This document shows positions 62,321 through 64,000 of a stretch of 64,000 nucleotides of DNA, piece after piece. The stretch is from positions 248,001-312,000 of the forward strand of contig NZ_SEWX01000001.1 in assembly GCF_004307455.1 (NCBI RefSeq). The letters are read 5' to 3'. Both the position numbers and the translations under genes were made by a program. The notes under the pieces are model-generated. The model did no database searches, was not told the DNA's origin, and saw only the letters and a list, made by a program, of their open reading frames with translations. Within the stretch, counting starts at the first letter, position 1; every line of letters starts with the position of its first letter. The DNA comes from Aquirufa nivalisilvae (GTDB lineage: Bacteria > Bacteroidota > Bacteroidia > Cytophagales > Spirosomataceae).

Positions 62321-64000
62321 CTAAAATTTCAATTGATATCCAGCTCGAATAACCTGAGTTTCATAATAATCATTCGATGACATTCGGAATCCTTTGGCCA
62401 ATATATCTTTATGTATCACCATGGTATTCAATAAATCACTGGCATTTATAAAATACTCCCCTCTTCCATTTTTTTGAGCTTTCTTTATTCCTACATCCAA
62501 ACTAAATCGTTGGCCAATTCTACCTTGTGGAATAAGGTCTGGTGCCAAATAAATAGCTGACAACTGCATATTCCACTGTTTTGGTAAGTGGATAAATCCA
62601 ATCCATTTAGCACTTCCAGAAATAATTTCATCAGGCTCAGATGTATAGGTAGTTGGTATGGGATATTGATTAAATACAGAAAAGGAATTTATCCGATTTT
62701 GATACGCATTCAAATTAAGGTTAAAAGAAAATGCTTTCGAAAGTTCTTGAGATAAAACGATTTCAAGCCCCAAATTAGAACTTTTTCCTGCATTCTGCAT
62801 GATATGATAAATCAAGGTATTTCCAGGAACGGTAGTTGCTATACGAGTTATTGTGGCATCCGCTAATCGTTGATAAATAGCTGTATATAAATAGCCTCTA
62901 TTGATACTTGATTTATAAGCTATTTCCATGGTATTAGTGAACTGCGGTTTCAATGCAGGATTTCCCACCTTTACAATTTCTGCATCATCATATTTTGGGA
63001 ATACACGTATATCCAATTCAGCTGGCCTGTCTACTCGTCGACTAAAGAAAAAGGATAATTTATTGTTCTCATTAAGTTTATATCCTAAACGAACATTGGG
63101 GAATGGTTGCACGTACTGATAGCCATCACTTTTATAGGTATTATGGTTGGGGTCGATGTCATATTTGACCGTAACGTATTCCATCCTCAAACCCGCCTCC
63201 ACTTCATATTTCTCATTTTCAAAGATATAATTACTATAAATGGCTGGGATGGTCTCCTTGTAATCCGCCCAACCACCTGCAGTCACATCAAGTGGGGAAT
63301 TTAACCCAGGGATAAATAACATGCTCGTTGGGATAAAACGATAACGGTACTTTAATCCAGCCTCTACTCTTCCCCATTTTAAAGGCTTTACATAATCTAC
63401 ATTCAAATCTATCACATGCTCATCTGACATTAATTTAAAAGCGTCTAAACCGGTATAAGTTGGATAAATATTAGTAAAAAAATACTTTTCATCCTCTTGA
63501 TGCCAGGTATAATTTAAGCCCACATTGATTAGATGACCTGGTTGCTCAAATCGATGCTGAAAATTATTCATCGAAGTTACTGTTGTCTTTAATTCATCCT
63601 CCAAAAACTGCCACAACCTCCTTCTCTCTGTCAGATTTTGATTAAAAAATGGTTCATCTCCATCATCTAATATTTTTTCACTGCTAAACAAAATGGATGA
63701 ACTCCACGAATTTTGATCATTCATTTTCCAGTCAATCCCACCCATGAATGTACCAATATTGGTTCTCCTATTCCTCTTGGTTTGTTGTTGAATAACTTCG
63801 CCAGAATCATAGGTCCTTGTCACAAATTCATTTTTATTTAGTGTAGGTGTATGATTAAAATCCGCCTGTAAAAAGGCATTCAGGTTTTTCTTTCTATAAT
63901 TAAGAGAAAGCGATGGATTAAGCTTGGGAGTTGCTTGAAACTGAGGACGAATACTAGGCAAATTTTCTCTTTTAATTCCCAAAGCTCCTAGTCCTGCACT
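62321..64000 (-). CDS. TonB-dependent receptor, outer-membrane beta-barrel family (5' end outside window)
   Basis: 560 in-frame codons up to the window edge. The frame stays open past 63982, where a TTG is not a start, so the N-terminal plug and carboxypeptidase-like domain lie beyond 64000. The visible part is the C-terminal barrel of the OMP_b-brl_3 type: FQATPKLNPSLSLNYRKKNL, KWNMQLSAIYLAPDLIPQGRIG (barrel strand) and RAGYQLKF at the end. It probably imports an unknown ligand across the outer membrane using TonB. It converges on the haloperoxidase gene across a shared terminator. Confidence 0.85.
   Translation of the reverse strand, partial: SAGLGALGIKRENLPSIRPQFQATPKLNPSLSLNYRKKNLNAFLQADFNHTPTLNKNEFVTRTYDSGEVIQQQTKRNRRTNIGTFMGGIDWKMNDQNSWSSSILFSSEKILDDGDEPFFNQNLTERRRLWQFLEDELKTTVTSMNNFQHRFEQPGHLINVGLNYTWHQEDEKYFFTNIYPTYTGLDAFKLMSDEHVIDLNVDYVKPLKWGRVEAGLKYRYRFIPTSMLFIPGLNSPLDVTAGGWADYKETIPAIYSNYIFENEKYEVEAGLRMEYVTVKYDIDPNHNTYKSDGYQYVQPFPNVRLGYKLNENNKLSFFFSRRVDRPAELDIRVFPKYDDAEIVKVGNPALKPQFTNTMEIAYKSSINRGYLYTAIYQRLADATITRIATTVPGNTLIYHIMQNAGKSSNLGLEIVLSQELSKAFSFNLNLNAYQNRINSFSVFNQYPIPTTYTSEPDEIISGSAKWIGFIHLPKQWNMQLSAIYLAPDLIPQGRIGQRFSLDVGIKKAQKNGRGEYFINASDLLNTMVIHKDILAKGFRMSSNDYYETQVIRAGYQLKF

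Noticed and set aside
1-64000. rRNA, tRNA, prophage or insertion-sequence genes
   Set aside because: None recognised by eye on either strand; a tRNAscan or Rfam search could still find short RNAs in the AT-rich gaps.

Overview
The window is AT-rich and looks like a Bacteroidota chromosome, most likely Cytophagales (inference from content, not from a marker gene). Supporting signs are two SusC/SusD pairs, an outer-membrane-beta-barrel TonB receptor, several lipoproteins with Cys near residue 20, candidate promoters with the Bacteroidota -7 box TAnnTTTG, and a planctomycete-type DUF1501/DUF1549/DUF1553 cassette also seen in Cytophagales. No rRNA, tRNA, CRISPR array, transposase or prophage gene was seen. 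About 56 protein genes are supported; the first (nucleotide-sugar dehydrogenase) and last (TonB receptor) run off the window.

Layout. 1-2.1 kb: surface polysaccharide genes (dehydrogenase, HTH/nucleotidyltransferase-like regulator, initiating sugar transferase). 2.3-4.1 kb: recJ. 4.07-5.23 kb: a non-coding array of 22 hairpin units in 53-bp register, with isolated copies around the following DoxX-like gene. 5.9-9.1 kb: a beta-propeller/phosphoesterase fusion and a small barrel protein. 9.2-24.1 kb: a large minus-strand locus, SusC-SusD followed by five genes with six CxxCH haem sites, two DUF1501 proteins and two DUF1549/DUF1553 proteins. 24.5-31.6 kb: small stress and regulatory genes (Dabb, Crp/Fnr, pirin, YceI), a patatin flanked by two paralogous Cys-rich lipoproteins, an unrecognised 595-residue protein and a LOG-family hydrolase. 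31.8-41.3 kb: sugar catabolism (two TIM-barrel isomerases, GMC oxidoreductase with a gluconate-dehydrogenase-subunit-3-like partner, sulfatase, membrane AraC regulator, GH2 enzyme). 41.3-47.4 kb: mixed genes (sterol desaturase family, amino-sugar phosphate isomerase/deaminase, M28 peptidase, sialidase-like protein, OsmC, second pirin). 47.7-56.0 kb: a compact polysaccharide-utilisation locus (SusC, SusD, five-bladed-propeller glycosidase-like protein, membrane-spanning AraC-type regulator). 56.0-59.0 kb: an arsenic cluster (arsR, arsM, DinB, MFS exporter) with a near-identical 16-bp palindrome in front of both arsR and arsM. 59.2-64 kb: a small periplasmic protein, a barrel protein, a vanadium-haloperoxidase/PAP2 lipoprotein and the truncated TonB receptor.

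How it fits together (inference). The cell appears to scavenge glycans through SusCD systems, strip sulfate and sugars in the periplasm, and oxidise sugars by a GMC/3-keto route. The haem/DUF1501 locus couples its own SusCD importer to periplasmic redox proteins of unknown substrate. The most unusual non-coding element is the 53-bp hairpin array, whose arms show compensatory base changes.
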